Source: Paenibacillus odorifer (GTDB taxonomy: Bacteria > Bacillota > Bacilli > Paenibacillales > Paenibacillaceae). From it: a stretch of DNA of 64,000 bases. A model generated the notes under the pieces. The model was not told the origin of the DNA. It was given only the letters and a program-made list of their open reading frames with translations, and did no database searches. The translations under genes and the position numbers were made by a program. This document shows positions 27,545 to 36,918 of this stretch, one piece after another (the first letter of the stretch is position 1; every line of letters starts with the position of its first letter). Where the stretch lies: positions 5,022,001-5,086,000 of the forward strand of contig NZ_CP009428.1 in assembly GCF_000758725.1 (NCBI RefSeq), given 5' to 3'.

Positions 27545-29467
27545 TTATAGTAGGTTCTCTATCTCATTCATAAATTGCTCATAACTATTCGTGTTTAGCA
27601 GCCGGTTACGGCTGTCTTCCTTCTCCATTAGAACCAGTAGCAGCTTGCTGATCTCTTTGTGCAGGAACAACTGCCCCGGACCCAGATTGATCAGAAAAAT
27701 CAACTGGACCGGCTTACCCTCATAGATCAGCGGTTTCTTCAACACGGTAACACTTATACAGTCGCGGATCGCGCTCATCCGCATCGGATGCGGGCCGGCC
27801 ACCCCATTTTTGTAAATGGTGGTGAATTTCTGCTCTCTGAGCAGCACTTGTTCAGGGAAATCGTCAGCTGCATAATGATTGCCCACGATCTCCCGGCAGC
27901 GCTGCTTTAACAGCTCCATGTAATCTTCGTCCGAACCAGACAGATGGAACAGCTCCCTGCGGAACAAATCCTTGAAATCCATCAGCTTGTAGGACGGTTC
28001 TGTACGATTAATCTGCAAAGACAATATTTCTTTGATCCGCTGAATCTCTTGATCATCCAGCAGCTGTTTGATATGGATCACCGGTTTTTCCTTAATCTCT
28101 GTTGCCAGCGGTACAGTAGAGAGAATCAGATCCACAGGCTTGCTGCTGATCTCCTCCACCTCCGTAATGGAGGCTGTGATCACCGACGCTTTGGGGAATA
28201 CCGCTTCCAGCTTCAGCCGGATTAACTGGGCACTGCCCCCTCCCGTCGAGCAGATCACGGCAATCCGCTTGAACTTCTCCAGATTGCGCTGCTGCATCCG
28301 TTCCAGATGAGTGGCAAAATGCAACGCGACATACCCTGCCTCATCGCGCGACATCCGAAACCCGTACTGCTCCTCTACAATCTCAGCGAAGCGGAAGGAA
28401 ATGACGAACACATTGGCATACTGGCTGTAAACATCCTCCACCAATGGGTTGCCGAGCTGAAGATTGTAATACAACCGGTTCAGCAGCGGGAACATATGCA
28501 ATAGAAGCGCTTCGCGCAGCTCGTGATCTTGAGTGAATCCAGTGAGGAACTCGCGGTCTAAGCGCTCCAGAATAGCCGTAATTCCCTCCCGCAGATGCGA
28601 TTTGGTCTCTTCCGACATCCGCTCCATAATGGTCTTGCCAGAAATGTGCAGCGCCAAATAATCAATCTCATCCGCCGGAAGCTTAATCCGGTAGTGAGAG
28701 GAGATAAAATCTGCGATGCTCCTAGCAATATCCTGATACAGCGGCTCAGGTGTTCCCTGCAAGGCTTGACCAGCCACAATGAAATTGTGCTTGGAAACCC
28801 GGTATAGAAGAATGAACAGATGGGTCAAGATATTATCCAGAAACACATCTGAGATCTTCAGTTCTTTTTCCTTGAGGATTTGCAGTAGAAATCCCTTAAG
28901 CTGCTCAGCATCAAAGTCCTGACTGAAGGCATGAAAATCCTCCGTATGCTGCAGCGTATGACCCGATTGCAAGATAAAGTAAGAAAAGGCTTTGCGGAAG
29001 TCTTGCTCTTCCCCCTCGATTTTCATGCCATAATGAGCCCGACGTTTCAAGCTAAGCCGGAAAGCGGCCAGTCGCTGCTCTACTTCCTTCAGATCAGAAA
29101 TAATGGTAGAACGGCTGACGCCGATTTCTTCCGCCATGTTATCCATAGACTGATAGCCATCATTCTGTAAGAGATAAAATAGCAAATACTGCTGGCGTGA
29201 CTGCTTATTATCGAGATCCACCTGATCCAGCTGCAGCATTCCTTTTTCCTGGTAGCTACTGAATTTGGCTTCATCACCAATCTCCAGCAGATAACCCTGG
29301 CCGCGGATCATGCGGATACCAAAACCATTCGCCTCTCCTGTTTTGTCGAGTGCACGGATTACGTCACGGAGAGTCCGTTCAGACAACCCCACTTCGGCAA
29401 TCAGCTCACTCATGCGCACAGGACTCTTGCGGGTATATAAAATATTAACAATCGTATATTCTCTCAC
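27545..29467 (-). CDS. PRD-domain transcriptional activator of the cellobiose-type PTS operon (CelR/LicR type)
   Basis: A 640-residue modular regulator. It has an N-terminal HTH (SELIAEVGLSERTLRD), a second Mga-like HTH (SMDNMAEEIGVSRSTIISDLK), two PRD domains (about 180-390) with conserved His in YLALHISGK and YVALHFATH, an IIB-like domain with a Cys (IAVICSTGGGSAQLIR), and an IIA-like domain with His (GVAGPHPMRM). PTS phosphorylation of these residues sets its activity. I choose GTG 29467, seven bases after GAGGG, over GTG 29509, which has no ribosome binding site. It heads the operon regulator-IIA-IIB-IIC-GH1. Confidence 0.9.
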   Translation of the reverse strand: MREYTIVNILYTRKSPVRMSELIAEVGLSERTLRDVIRALDKTGEANGFGIRMIRGQGYLLEIGDEAKFSSYQEKGMLQLDQVDLDNKQSRQQYLLFYLLQNDGYQSMDNMAEEIGVSRSTIISDLKEVEQRLAAFRLSLKRRAHYGMKIEGEEQDFRKAFSYFILQSGHTLQHTEDFHAFSQDFDAEQLKGFLLQILKEKELKISDVFLDNILTHLFILLYRVSKHNFIVAGQALQGTPEPLYQDIARSIADFISSHYRIKLPADEIDYLALHISGKTIMERMSEETKSHLREGITAILERLDREFLTGFTQDHELREALLLHMFPLLNRLYYNLQLGNPLVEDVYSQYANVFVISFRFAEIVEEQYGFRMSRDEAGYVALHFATHLERMQQRNLEKFKRIAVICSTGGGSAQLIRLKLEAVFPKASVITASITEVEEISSKPVDLILSTVPLATEIKEKPVIHIKQLLDDQEIQRIKEILSLQINRTEPSYKLMDFKDLFRRELFHLSGSDEDYMELLKQRCREIVGNHYAADDFPEQVLLREQKFTTIYKNGVAGPHPMRMSAIRDCISVTVLKKPLIYEGKPVQLIFLINLGPGQLFLHKEISKLLLVLMEKEDSRNRLLNTNSYEQFMNEIENLL

Positions 29468-29535
29468 CTTAAATTCCCTCATTTGTGATACTAGTATCGG
29501 ATGAAGCACTCAGCTGGTTATGAATACATCATACG

Positions 29536-29549
29536 TGGAAGCGTTATCT
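29536..29549 (-). promoter_or_regulatory. cre-like site upstream of the PRD regulator operon
   Basis: TGGAAGCGTTATCT is close to the CcpA box and stands about 70 bases upstream of the regulator start. Confidence 0.45.
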
Positions 29550-29631
29550 TCTGAACAGTTTGTATTCTGCTGTTTGGAACGGCAGAAACTGACGGATAGG
29601 TAAATAACGGATTAAATTCTTAGCATACATT

Positions 29632-29647
29632 ATTTGTGGCCACAAAT
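29632..29647. promoter_or_regulatory. Perfect 16-bp palindrome, possible operator
   Basis: ATTTGTGGCCACAAAT is an exact dyad about 165 bases upstream of the PRD regulator gene. It could be that activator's site or belong to a lost plus-strand gene; nothing in the sequence decides. Confidence 0.5.
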
Positions 29648-29723
29648 CAGGAGGAAATATACAACAAAGAGGAGAGTGCCGATTAATTTGAGATCATCTT
29701 CTATAGATGCGATGTGAAAGAAT

Positions 29724-29762
29724 CAAAAATCCCAAGGTCAGTGTAACTGACCTTGGGATTTT
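29724..29762. terminator. Strong bidirectional terminator
   Basis: AAAATCCCAAGGTCAG pairs perfectly with its complement around a 5-base loop, with A and T ends. It ends the peptide-transport operon on the minus strand about 40 bases after the amidase stop. Confidence 0.9.
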
Positions 29763-29802
29763 GATGGAAGAATTAATATAAGATAAGGAAGTCTCATACT
29801 GC

Positions 29803-31224
29803 TTATTTGCTAATATCCCCCAAACTCAGAGAAAGGTCCCCTGTCTTTAGACATATTGCATCACGTGTCTTGTAAAATTCATGAAGAAAGTTTTGTTCAT
29901 ACGTATAACCGGCCTTCATCAGCATGCCCTCCTGATTGGGAGCTGCAATCAGTTGCACACTGGCAGGAAGGTTCTTAGTTGTTATACCACATGGCAAAGC
30001 TAGGGCCGGGTAACCGACAATATTAAAAACAGCGGTGAACCTATTCATACAATGAAATATATCTTCTATTTTTGAATCAATAAGCACTTCTTTAACCCCA
30101 ATTTTCTGAGGCGTTTTTGGCAATGTCGGCGTGATCAGCAGATCAATAGATTCGAACATTTCATTAAAAGCAGCAAGATACTCATCCCGTCTAAACATGG
30201 ACCCAATATACTGATAAGCAGGAAAACTCCCCATTTGCTCGATATAGACTTTTAGATCTTCTCCCAATAGTGCAATTTGAGATTTATTCGACATAACTTG
30301 CTTAAAAATATGTCCCGCCTCAGAGATGGCAATAGCTAGTGTAAGATCGAAAAAGTCAGAGATATCTGGAAGTTCAACTTCAACAATGTCACAACCTAAA
30401 CTTTCGAATTGGGAGATGGCTGTGGTATAAAGGTTATAAAGCTCAGCATCCAATTGTTCATTAAAAAAGGAAGTTGGAACCCCTACTTTTACACCTCGAA
30501 GATCTTCAATCAGCTGGTCGGACAAGTTCTTATCATCCGAGAGCACGCCTGTTACAATAGCCATGTCCGTCATATTAGCTGCAATAGGTCCAACATGATC
30601 AAGCGTCCATGAAATATGTTTTGTCCCTTGTGGCGGAATAAGGTTTCTGGTAGGCTTCAAGCCAACAACGCCATTAGAAGCGGAAGGTCCTCTGACAGAT
30701 CCCCCAGTGTCCGAACCTACAGATACAACTGATAATCCCGCTGCCACAGCAGCTGCCGAACCGCCGCTGGAGCCTCCAGCTACATGTTCTTTATTCCATG
30801 GATTTTTAACGGTTCCATAATGAGGATTCTCCGAGGTTACCCCAAATGCAAACTCATGCATGTTGTTTTTCCCGATGAGTACCACTTCTTCTTTGCGGAG
30901 GCGGCTGAAGGCAATAGAATCACGCTCAGGAATTCGATCCTGTTCAATTTTCGAGCCCGCTGTCGTTCGAATTCCATGTGTATCAATATTATCTTTAATA
31001 GAGACCGGAACTCCGAATAAGCTTCCAATCTTTCCACCACTCATCAATAATTTTTCCAAGCTTTTGGCTGTGCTAAGCGCCTCTTCCGCAGCAATAGTTA
31101 TATAGGCATTCATTTCAGGATTAATTTCTTCAGCATGTTTCAGATATTGCTTAGTAATTTCAACAGGGGAGATTTCTTTATTTAGATATCCGTTATGCAG
31201 GTCTTTTATATTCCAGCGTATCAT
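29803..31224 (-). CDS. Amidase (amidase signature family)
   Basis: A 473-residue amidase. The signature region holds the Ser-cisSer-Lys triad: Lys in VSIKDNIDT, cis-Ser in the GGSSGGS run, and nucleophile Ser in SDTGGSVRGP. It is not called GatA because no gatB or gatC lies nearby and it closes a peptide-uptake operon; hydrolysis of an imported amide or peptide amide is more likely. GGAGG precedes the ATG. It follows the binding-protein gene by 15 bases. Confidence 0.9.
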   Translation of the reverse strand: MIRWNIKDLHNGYLNKEISPVEITKQYLKHAEEINPEMNAYITIAAEEALSTAKSLEKLLMSGGKIGSLFGVPVSIKDNIDTHGIRTTAGSKIEQDRIPERDSIAFSRLRKEEVVLIGKNNMHEFAFGVTSENPHYGTVKNPWNKEHVAGGSSGGSAAAVAAGLSVVSVGSDTGGSVRGPSASNGVVGLKPTRNLIPPQGTKHISWTLDHVGPIAANMTDMAIVTGVLSDDKNLSDQLIEDLRGVKVGVPTSFFNEQLDAELYNLYTTAISQFESLGCDIVEVELPDISDFFDLTLAIAISEAGHIFKQVMSNKSQIALLGEDLKVYIEQMGSFPAYQYIGSMFRRDEYLAAFNEMFESIDLLITPTLPKTPQKIGVKEVLIDSKIEDIFHCMNRFTAVFNIVGYPALALPCGITTKNLPASVQLIAAPNQEGMLMKAGYTYEQNFLHEFYKTRDAICLKTGDLSLSLGDISK

Positions 31225-31239
31225 TTATTCATCCTCCTT

Positions 31240-32868
31240 TTATTCAGCAATATCCCATTCATTCACATTATTCATCATGCCAATGGCCTTCGGTTCTCCC
31301 ACGAGCACATTTTTAGAAACAGCATTAAATGTGTTCTGTTCATAAATGGTTACACTAGGCATATCCCGGACAAGAATCTGTTGGATTGTATAATAAATCT
31401 CTTTACGCTTAGCCGAGTCCGTCTCAGCAGCACCTTTTCTCAATAGGTCATCTATTTCAGGATTACTGTACTCACCAAAATTGTAGAGCGCACCAGAAGC
31501 GTAAGTACCACTGATATCCGGATCGATTGTAATCGTTGAGCCGAACATCGCAAGATCAAAATCATGCTCTACGCTGGCTTTGTTAGCAGCCGTTACAAAA
31601 TCAAATTTATCCACTTTGACCTTTACACCAATATCCTTTAAGTTCTCAGCCAAAATGTCGGCAGCTTGTTCTCTCACTTTATTTCCGGTAGGCACAACTA
31701 GTGATAATGTTTGACTAAAATCATAGTTCGCCTCTTGCAAGAGCTGTTTAGCCTTATCAGGATCATAAGGTGTTAGTGTCAAACCGCTGTCAAAGTAAGG
31801 ATGAATGGAAGTGTATGGAGCATCAATAACTTTGCCATAACCACGCAGCAGATTCTTCGTAATCAGTTCTCTATTAAATGCCAGCACAATAGCTTGACGA
31901 ACGCGGGCATCTGAAATTCTTTTGGTATTCATGAATAAAGACTGAATGCTCAAAGGTTTACCAGTGACAACACGCACGTTATCCATCGCTTCGACAGTTG
32001 CATAATCTTCAGGAGCTATATTCCCTTTGCTTGGGTAATTCATATTCAGTTCACCGCTCTTGAGCTGGGCCACAATATTGGCGGAAGGTAATATTTTTAT
32101 GAACAGCGAATCGATTTTGGGTGCACCCAGGAAATAATCCGGATTGGCCGCCAGTTCAAAATATTGATCCTTTGCATTCTCCTTAAGACTGAAGGCACCA
32201 TAGGATACCGTTGGATTGATCATGTATGGATCTTTGTTAACCTCTGCAGGATTCACATCTTTCAAAATGTGCTCCGGTACCGCCCGAAGATTGATCCCGA
32301 TTTTCTCCAGAAATAAATTGGTATCTACAGCATTTTTCATATGAAAAATAAGGGTATGATCATCCGATTTTTCAACAGCTTGATCAATAGAGGCCCCGGC
32401 CTCTAACTTCCCCTTGTCGTCCATACCCTGTAATAAATTAAAGCCTTGGCCGGACGCTGCAATAACATTTGTGTCTGCTATTAACTTGGCCGAAAAAAGC
32501 ACATCATCAGCAGTCAATGCTTCACCATCAGTCCATTTGGCATTTTCCCTTAAGTTCACTGTGAAGTTTTGATGATCTGTGGTATTTACCTCTTCTGCAA
32601 GCATCATATCAAATGACAACTCTTCATTAGGCAATACAAGAGGAGGAAAGATAATATCGGCAATTAATGGATCATCCATTGAGTTAATCGGATTAGCACC
32701 GGCAATGGTATTGGTAATTCCAACAGTAATGATTTTTGAACCAGCACTCGTTGACTTAGCCCCACTCGTGTTCGTTCCAGTTTCACTATTTTGTGTATTG
32801 GCAGAAGTACCACAAGCAGATAATAATAAGACCATTGTTAAACCGATAAGTACTTTCGCTCTTTTCAT
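31240..32868 (-). CDS. Peptide/nickel-type ABC substrate-binding lipoprotein
   Basis: A 542-residue family 5 extracellular solute-binding protein (DppA/OppA type). The lipobox is LLSACGT, and a Ser/Thr/Asn-rich linker follows. NLRENAKWTDGEALTADDVLF and the VRQAIVLAFNRE segment are family landmarks. It captures a peptide or related ligand outside the cell for the four transporter proteins encoded upstream. It is unusual in sitting after the peptidase gene, at the operon's downstream end. Confidence 0.93.
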   Translation of the reverse strand: MKRAKVLIGLTMVLLLSACGTSANTQNSETGTNTSGAKSTSAGSKIITVGITNTIAGANPINSMDDPLIADIIFPPLVLPNEELSFDMMLAEEVNTTDHQNFTVNLRENAKWTDGEALTADDVLFSAKLIADTNVIAASGQGFNLLQGMDDKGKLEAGASIDQAVEKSDDHTLIFHMKNAVDTNLFLEKIGINLRAVPEHILKDVNPAEVNKDPYMINPTVSYGAFSLKENAKDQYFELAANPDYFLGAPKIDSLFIKILPSANIVAQLKSGELNMNYPSKGNIAPEDYATVEAMDNVRVVTGKPLSIQSLFMNTKRISDARVRQAIVLAFNRELITKNLLRGYGKVIDAPYTSIHPYFDSGLTLTPYDPDKAKQLLQEANYDFSQTLSLVVPTGNKVREQAADILAENLKDIGVKVKVDKFDFVTAANKASVEHDFDLAMFGSTITIDPDISGTYASGALYNFGEYSNPEIDDLLRKGAAETDSAKRKEIYYTIQQILVRDMPSVTIYEQNTFNAVSKNVLVGEPKAIGMMNNVNEWDIAE

Positions 32869-32887
32869 TAGATGTCCCCCACATTAA

Positions 32888-34048
32888 TCATTTTTTCTGT
32901 GATTCATACCAGTTCTGAATAATAGCTAGCGTAAGACGGGCGGTATTGACGACATTGGATACACTTACGTTCTCCTGGAACGTGTGGATTTGGCGAAATC
33001 CATTCCCAAGGGTAATGCACTTTAAACCAATCTCATTTAATGCATTGGTATCTGCTCCACCTAATGTTCTGGTGATATCAGGCACAACACCTATTTGAAC
33101 CGCAGATGTAATAGCCGTTTTCGCAATAAAATCATCCTCTTCAATTTTGAAGCCTACATAGCGGTCATCTATTGACACTTTAGCGCCACCACCGTGACTT
33201 TTTGCCGCCTGTTCAACCGCCTCTTTCATGCGCTTCAGTTGCTCTGACAGATCCGTTCTATTGAATGAACGAACTTCCCCTATCATTTCTACAGTTCCGG
33301 GAACAATTGACGTCATATCACCCCCTCGCAAAATTCCAATGTTGGCATTCGTTTCGCTATTGATAATGCCCAGCTTCATCGCCTTTAGGCCATCAGCTGC
33401 GATCACCAAAGCATTAACAGCCTCTGGATTTAGTACAAAATGTCCGGATTGGGGTTCACCCGTTTCGATATCAAAGTGTATCCGCGTGCTGTTACCTCCC
33501 TGCAAGATAATTTGTCCAACATCACCGTTACAGTCAAAAACATACCCTTCCTTGCTTATTACTTTAGTGATATCTAAAGCATGTGCCCCTTTTAAACCTC
33601 TCTGCTCGCTCACAGTTAGGATTAACTCAATAGGACCACAAGATATTCCATTCTCTTGTATGGTATTAATAGCCTCAAGATAACCAGCTATAGCACAACG
33701 ATCATCTGCGCCAAGGATGGTTGTGCCATCCGAATAGATAACTCCGTCCTTGATCACAGGCTGCAATCCTTTTGTCGACCAAACAGTATCCATATGAGCT
33801 GAGAAAAATAACGGCGGAATGGACGAATCCGTGCCCTCCCAGTAAGCGATAAGATTCCCGCATTCACCACCAATTTCTTTATGCGCCTCATCGATTTGAA
33901 AAGTAAAACCCTTCTGACCCAAAGCCTCAATCAAATAATCAGCCATTGGTTGTTCAAATTGGCTAGGCGCATCAACTTTGCAAATCTCAAAAAAGTCTTC
34001 AATTAAACGCTTCTCGTTCACACTAAAAATAGTACGACTCATCTCCAT
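32888..34048 (-). CDS. M20-family metallopeptidase (PepT-like)
   Basis: A 386-residue zinc peptidase. Metal ligands appear in FFSAHMDTVW and GADDRCAIAGY, with the catalytic Glu in TVSEQRGLKGA (EQ in place of the usual EE is visible), and the last His in GNGFRQIHTFQE. Its short dimerisation domain spans about residues 185-300. Cytoplasmic; it probably trims peptides brought in by the neighbouring importer. The ATG at 34048 sits close to GAGGGAG, and a second ATG at 34042 has better spacing, so either may be used. Confidence 0.88.
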   Translation of the reverse strand: MEMSRTIFSVNEKRLIEDFFEICKVDAPSQFEQPMADYLIEALGQKGFTFQIDEAHKEIGGECGNLIAYWEGTDSSIPPLFFSAHMDTVWSTKGLQPVIKDGVIYSDGTTILGADDRCAIAGYLEAINTIQENGISCGPIELILTVSEQRGLKGAHALDITKVISKEGYVFDCNGDVGQIILQGGNSTRIHFDIETGEPQSGHFVLNPEAVNALVIAADGLKAMKLGIINSETNANIGILRGGDMTSIVPGTVEMIGEVRSFNRTDLSEQLKRMKEAVEQAAKSHGGGAKVSIDDRYVGFKIEEDDFIAKTAITSAVQIGVVPDITRTLGGADTNALNEIGLKCITLGNGFRQIHTFQENVSVSNVVNTARLTLAIIQNWYESQKK

Positions 34049-34066
34049 CTCTCCCTCTCACATCTC

Positions 34067-34945
34067 TTATTTTGCATTTCTTGGATCAAGGGCATCTCTA
34101 AGCCCATCTCCTATAAAATTCACAGCCAGCACAGTGAGCAATATAGTAATGCCCGGCGGCAACCAAAGCCATTGCTGATGAAGCAGAACACTAATCGATT
34201 GCGCATCCATGAGCATATTCCCTAAGCTGGCTGCGGGTGGTTGTATTCCCATGCCCAGAAAACTCAAAGCAGATTCTGTCATGATCGCTCCAGCGACACC
34301 AAAAGTCGCATTCACAATAATAGGGCCCAGCGCGTTCGGAATAACATGCCGGAATAATATCCTCGTAGGGCTTAATCCCAAAGCAACTCCCGCCTTGACA
34401 AAATCCCTTTCTTTCAGGGAAAGCACACTTCCTCTAGCGATTCTGGCTACCCCTGCCCAAGAAAACGCTGATAGGACAAAAATGATCGTGCCCATGTTTG
34501 GGGTAAGAATACTTACTGTAACAAGGATAATAATCAGTTGTGGGAAAGATAAGAAAACATCTGTAATTCTCATAATAACCATATCTACTTTGCCGCCAAG
34601 AAAACCCGCTATCGAACCCACAATAGTGCCAACCACTACAAAAATAGCTACAGAACAGACGCCAATTAATAGAGAGACCCGTGTTGCGTAGATTAAGCGG
34701 CTAAACACATCTCTCCCCAGTGAGTCCGTACCCAACCAATGATCCATAGACGGACCTTCATTAAAACTAGTGCTTAAAGCACTTTGGCTGTAAGGTGCAA
34801 TGAATGGAGCGAGGAGAGCAATAAGCGCCATGACTACAAAAAAGCCAAATCCAACCACGGCCATGCGATGTTTACGAAAAATACGTAATGAATTCCGGAA
34901 TACATTGTCAGGAACACTAATTGATACTTTTGCTACCTCTTCCAC
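34067..34945 (-). CDS. Peptide ABC transporter permease (DppC type)
   Basis: A 292-residue permease. N-terminal helix VVGFGFFVVMALIALLAPFI, the motif HWLGTDSLGRDVFSRLIYATR and the EAA loop region EDRDFVKAG-like (ERDFVKAGVALGLSPTRI) identify DppC. The C-terminus FIGDGLRDALDPR is diagnostic. It pairs with DppB and lies 15 bases after it. Confidence 0.95.
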   Translation of the reverse strand: MEEVAKVSISVPDNVFRNSLRIFRKHRMAVVGFGFFVVMALIALLAPFIAPYSQSALSTSFNEGPSMDHWLGTDSLGRDVFSRLIYATRVSLLIGVCSVAIFVVVGTIVGSIAGFLGGKVDMVIMRITDVFLSFPQLIIILVTVSILTPNMGTIIFVLSAFSWAGVARIARGSVLSLKERDFVKAGVALGLSPTRILFRHVIPNALGPIIVNATFGVAGAIMTESALSFLGMGIQPPAASLGNMLMDAQSISVLLHQQWLWLPPGITILLTVLAVNFIGDGLRDALDPRNAK

Positions 34946-34960
34946 ATGTCCAATTCCTCT

Positions 34961-35911
34961 CTAGTTATATTTAATTCGCGGGTCAACAACAGAGTATAGA
35001 ATATCCGTTATTAAATTCGCCGCCAGCATAACTATCGCAGCTAGTATACTGATGCCCATAATGACCGGATAATCTCTGGACAGGATAGACTGAATGGTGA
35101 GTTGCCCTAGCCCCGGCCATTGAAATACCTGCTCAGTTACTGCCGCCCCGCCTAAAAGCTCACCTACAGATAACCCCACTAATGTAAGGATAGGAATAAG
35201 CCCATTACGCAAAGCATGCTTTCCAATCACAAAAAACTCTTTCAACCCTTTCGCACGAGCAGTACGCATATAATCTTGTCCAAGAATCTCAATCATGCTG
35301 GAGCGTACATACCGGGTCACCGTTGATGCAGTTCCGATAGATAGAATACAGGCAGGCAAGATTAAATGATTAATAATATCCCATGCTCCTCCGCTGTTCC
35401 CTAACGTTTTCATTCCTCCGCTGGGCAGGAGATTGAGTTGTAGTGCAAAAATAAATATAGCTACTAAGCCTAAGAAAAAGGTTGGGATTGAGAAGCCCAA
35501 GAAGGAAAATCCGGTTGAACAGTAATCCACGATTGTATTACGTTTGATTGCACTGATAATACCAAGCGGTAATGCGATCAGTAGCCCGATGATTAGCGCA
35601 CTTCCGGTCAAGAGCAGCGTCGGTAAGATCCGCTCTCCAATCAGTTGAATCACCGGCTCATTGGTTTTTAGAGAATAACCGAGGTTACCTTGAAATAATT
35701 GGCCAAGCCATTTGAAATATTGAAGCCAGACAGGATCATTTAAGCCCATTTGATCTTTCAAGTTAGCAATATTCTCTGCAGAAAGCTGCGGACTGATATA
35801 CATATCAGCGGGGCTCCCTGGCGCCATCTGGATAATAAAATAATTGATTAGAGTCACTCCAAATAGGACAGGAACCGAGATTAATAGTCTGCGAATGATG
35901 TAATTTATCAC
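34961..35911 (-). CDS. Peptide ABC transporter permease (DppB type)
   Basis: A 316-residue permease with IIRRLLISVPVLFGVTLINY as first helix, then APGSPADMY, the EAA loop DYMRTARAKGLKE and a C-terminal DILYSVVDPRIKY. The start is GTG at 35911, five bases after GGAGGG. This GTG overlaps the stop codon of the upstream ATPase gene (GTGA), a classic translational coupling. A longer frame reaching 36013 would run inside that gene and has no support. Confidence 0.93.
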   Translation of the reverse strand: MINYIIRRLLISVPVLFGVTLINYFIIQMAPGSPADMYISPQLSAENIANLKDQMGLNDPVWLQYFKWLGQLFQGNLGYSLKTNEPVIQLIGERILPTLLLTGSALIIGLLIALPLGIISAIKRNTIVDYCSTGFSFLGFSIPTFFLGLVAIFIFALQLNLLPSGGMKTLGNSGGAWDIINHLILPACILSIGTASTVTRYVRSSMIEILGQDYMRTARAKGLKEFFVIGKHALRNGLIPILTLVGLSVGELLGGAAVTEQVFQWPGLGQLTIQSILSRDYPVIMGISILAAIVMLAANLITDILYSVVDPRIKYN

Positions 35912-36918
35912 AATAACCCTCCAAACTCCTCTACTTTTAAGCAGGCAACAGCATGTTCCCCACCTTTCAGCAGAGGTTCTTGTTGCGTACATTCCACAGA
36001 TGCAATTGGACAACGAGTGTGGAACCGACAGCCTTGGGGAGGGTTTACTTGACTCGGCACATCTCCCTGTATAATCACCCGTTCTTTTTTTCTCATTAAT
36101 GGATCCGGAATGGGGTACGCTCCTAGCAATGCTTTCGTATACGGGTGTTTCGGATTTGCCATTAGCTCTTCTGTCTTCCCGGTCTCCACAATTTTTCCCA
36201 TGTACATTACCGCAATTCGATCACTGATATATTTAACAGCACCCAAGCCATGACCTATAAAGAGATAAGAAAAGTGAAATTCTTGCTGTAAGTCCTTTAG
36301 TAAGTTCAGGATTTGAGATTGGATCGATACATCAAGTGCAGATACCGGCTCATCACAAATGATCAATTTGGGGTTTACGGATAACGCCCTCGCCACACCG
36401 ATTCTTTGCCTCTGTCCCCCTGAAAATTCATGAGGGTAACGATTGATATAAGATTTAGACAACCCGACCATTTCCAGTAGCTGATTCACACGAAGCGAAG
36501 CTTTATCCGGTTCAACAAGACGATGCACTTTGATAGGCTCTTTTAAAATATCACCGATGGTCATTCTCGGATTTAGGGAAGAGAATGGATCCTGAAAAAC
36601 CATCTGCATCCCTGTACGGATGTTTCTCATCTGTTTTTGTGAATAGGAAGTAATGTCCTGTCCCTGAAAGTGGATACTTCCCTCCGTTAGCTGCTCCATA
36701 CGAATGACCGATCGGCCAACGGTAGATTTGCCGCAGCCGGATTCCCCCACCAACCCAAGCGTTTCACCCTTATTGATCATAAAATCCACACCATCAACAG
36801 CCTTCACATGGCCAACAGTTTTTGATACAATTCCTTTTTTGATCGGATAATAAGTTTTTAATCCTTTTACGTCTATTAAAGGTTCCTCAGCGGCACTCTT
36901 ATTCGTTGGCATCTGCAT
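35908..36918 (-). CDS. Peptide ABC transporter ATP-binding protein (DppF type)
   Basis: A 336-residue ATPase. Walker A GESGCGKST, signature HEFSGGQRQRIG, Walker B LIICDEPVSALD, and the Opp/Dpp C-terminal domain with its Cys cluster (CRFHTRCPIASVECTQ) that in relatives holds an iron-sulfur cluster. It forms a heterodimer with the DppD-type protein. The gene overlaps the end of dppD by 20 bases; ATG 36918 or 36912 can serve AAGGAG. Confidence 0.94.
   Translation of the reverse strand: MQMPTNKSAAEEPLIDVKGLKTYYPIKKGIVSKTVGHVKAVDGVDFMINKGETLGLVGESGCGKSTVGRSVIRMEQLTEGSIHFQGQDITSYSQKQMRNIRTGMQMVFQDPFSSLNPRMTIGDILKEPIKVHRLVEPDKASLRVNQLLEMVGLSKSYINRYPHEFSGGQRQRIGVARALSVNPKLIICDEPVSALDVSIQSQILNLLKDLQQEFHFSYLFIGHGLGAVKYISDRIAVMYMGKIVETGKTEELMANPKHPYTKALLGAYPIPDPLMRKKERVIIQGDVPSQVNPPQGCRFHTRCPIASVECTQQEPLLKGGEHAVACLKVEEFGGLL

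Larger units (their letters stand above)
29468..29723. other. Intergenic region with palindromes, no gene
   Basis: Contains a cre-like TGGAAGCGTTATCT (29536-29549), a small hairpin TTCTGC...GCAGAA (29565-29587), and the perfect palindrome ATTTGTGGCCACAAAT (29632-29647). Two ribosome-binding-site-like stretches on the plus strand (AGGAGG at about 29650 and GAGGAG at about 29671) lead to no reading frame longer than about ten codons. Confidence 0.6.

Noticed and set aside
29632..29647. Sigma-54 promoter for the PRD regulator operon
   Set aside because: No GG-N10-GC pair with TGGCAC/TTGCA character is present, and the PRD regulator has no AAA+ domain.
29803..31224. GatA subunit of the tRNA amidotransferase
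   Set aside because: No gatB or gatC lies nearby, and the gene ends a peptide-transport operon.
34961..36013. Longer form of the DppB permease
   Set aside because: The extension runs inside the ATPase gene and has no ribosome binding site; GTG 35911 has GGAGGG and the overlap GTGA.
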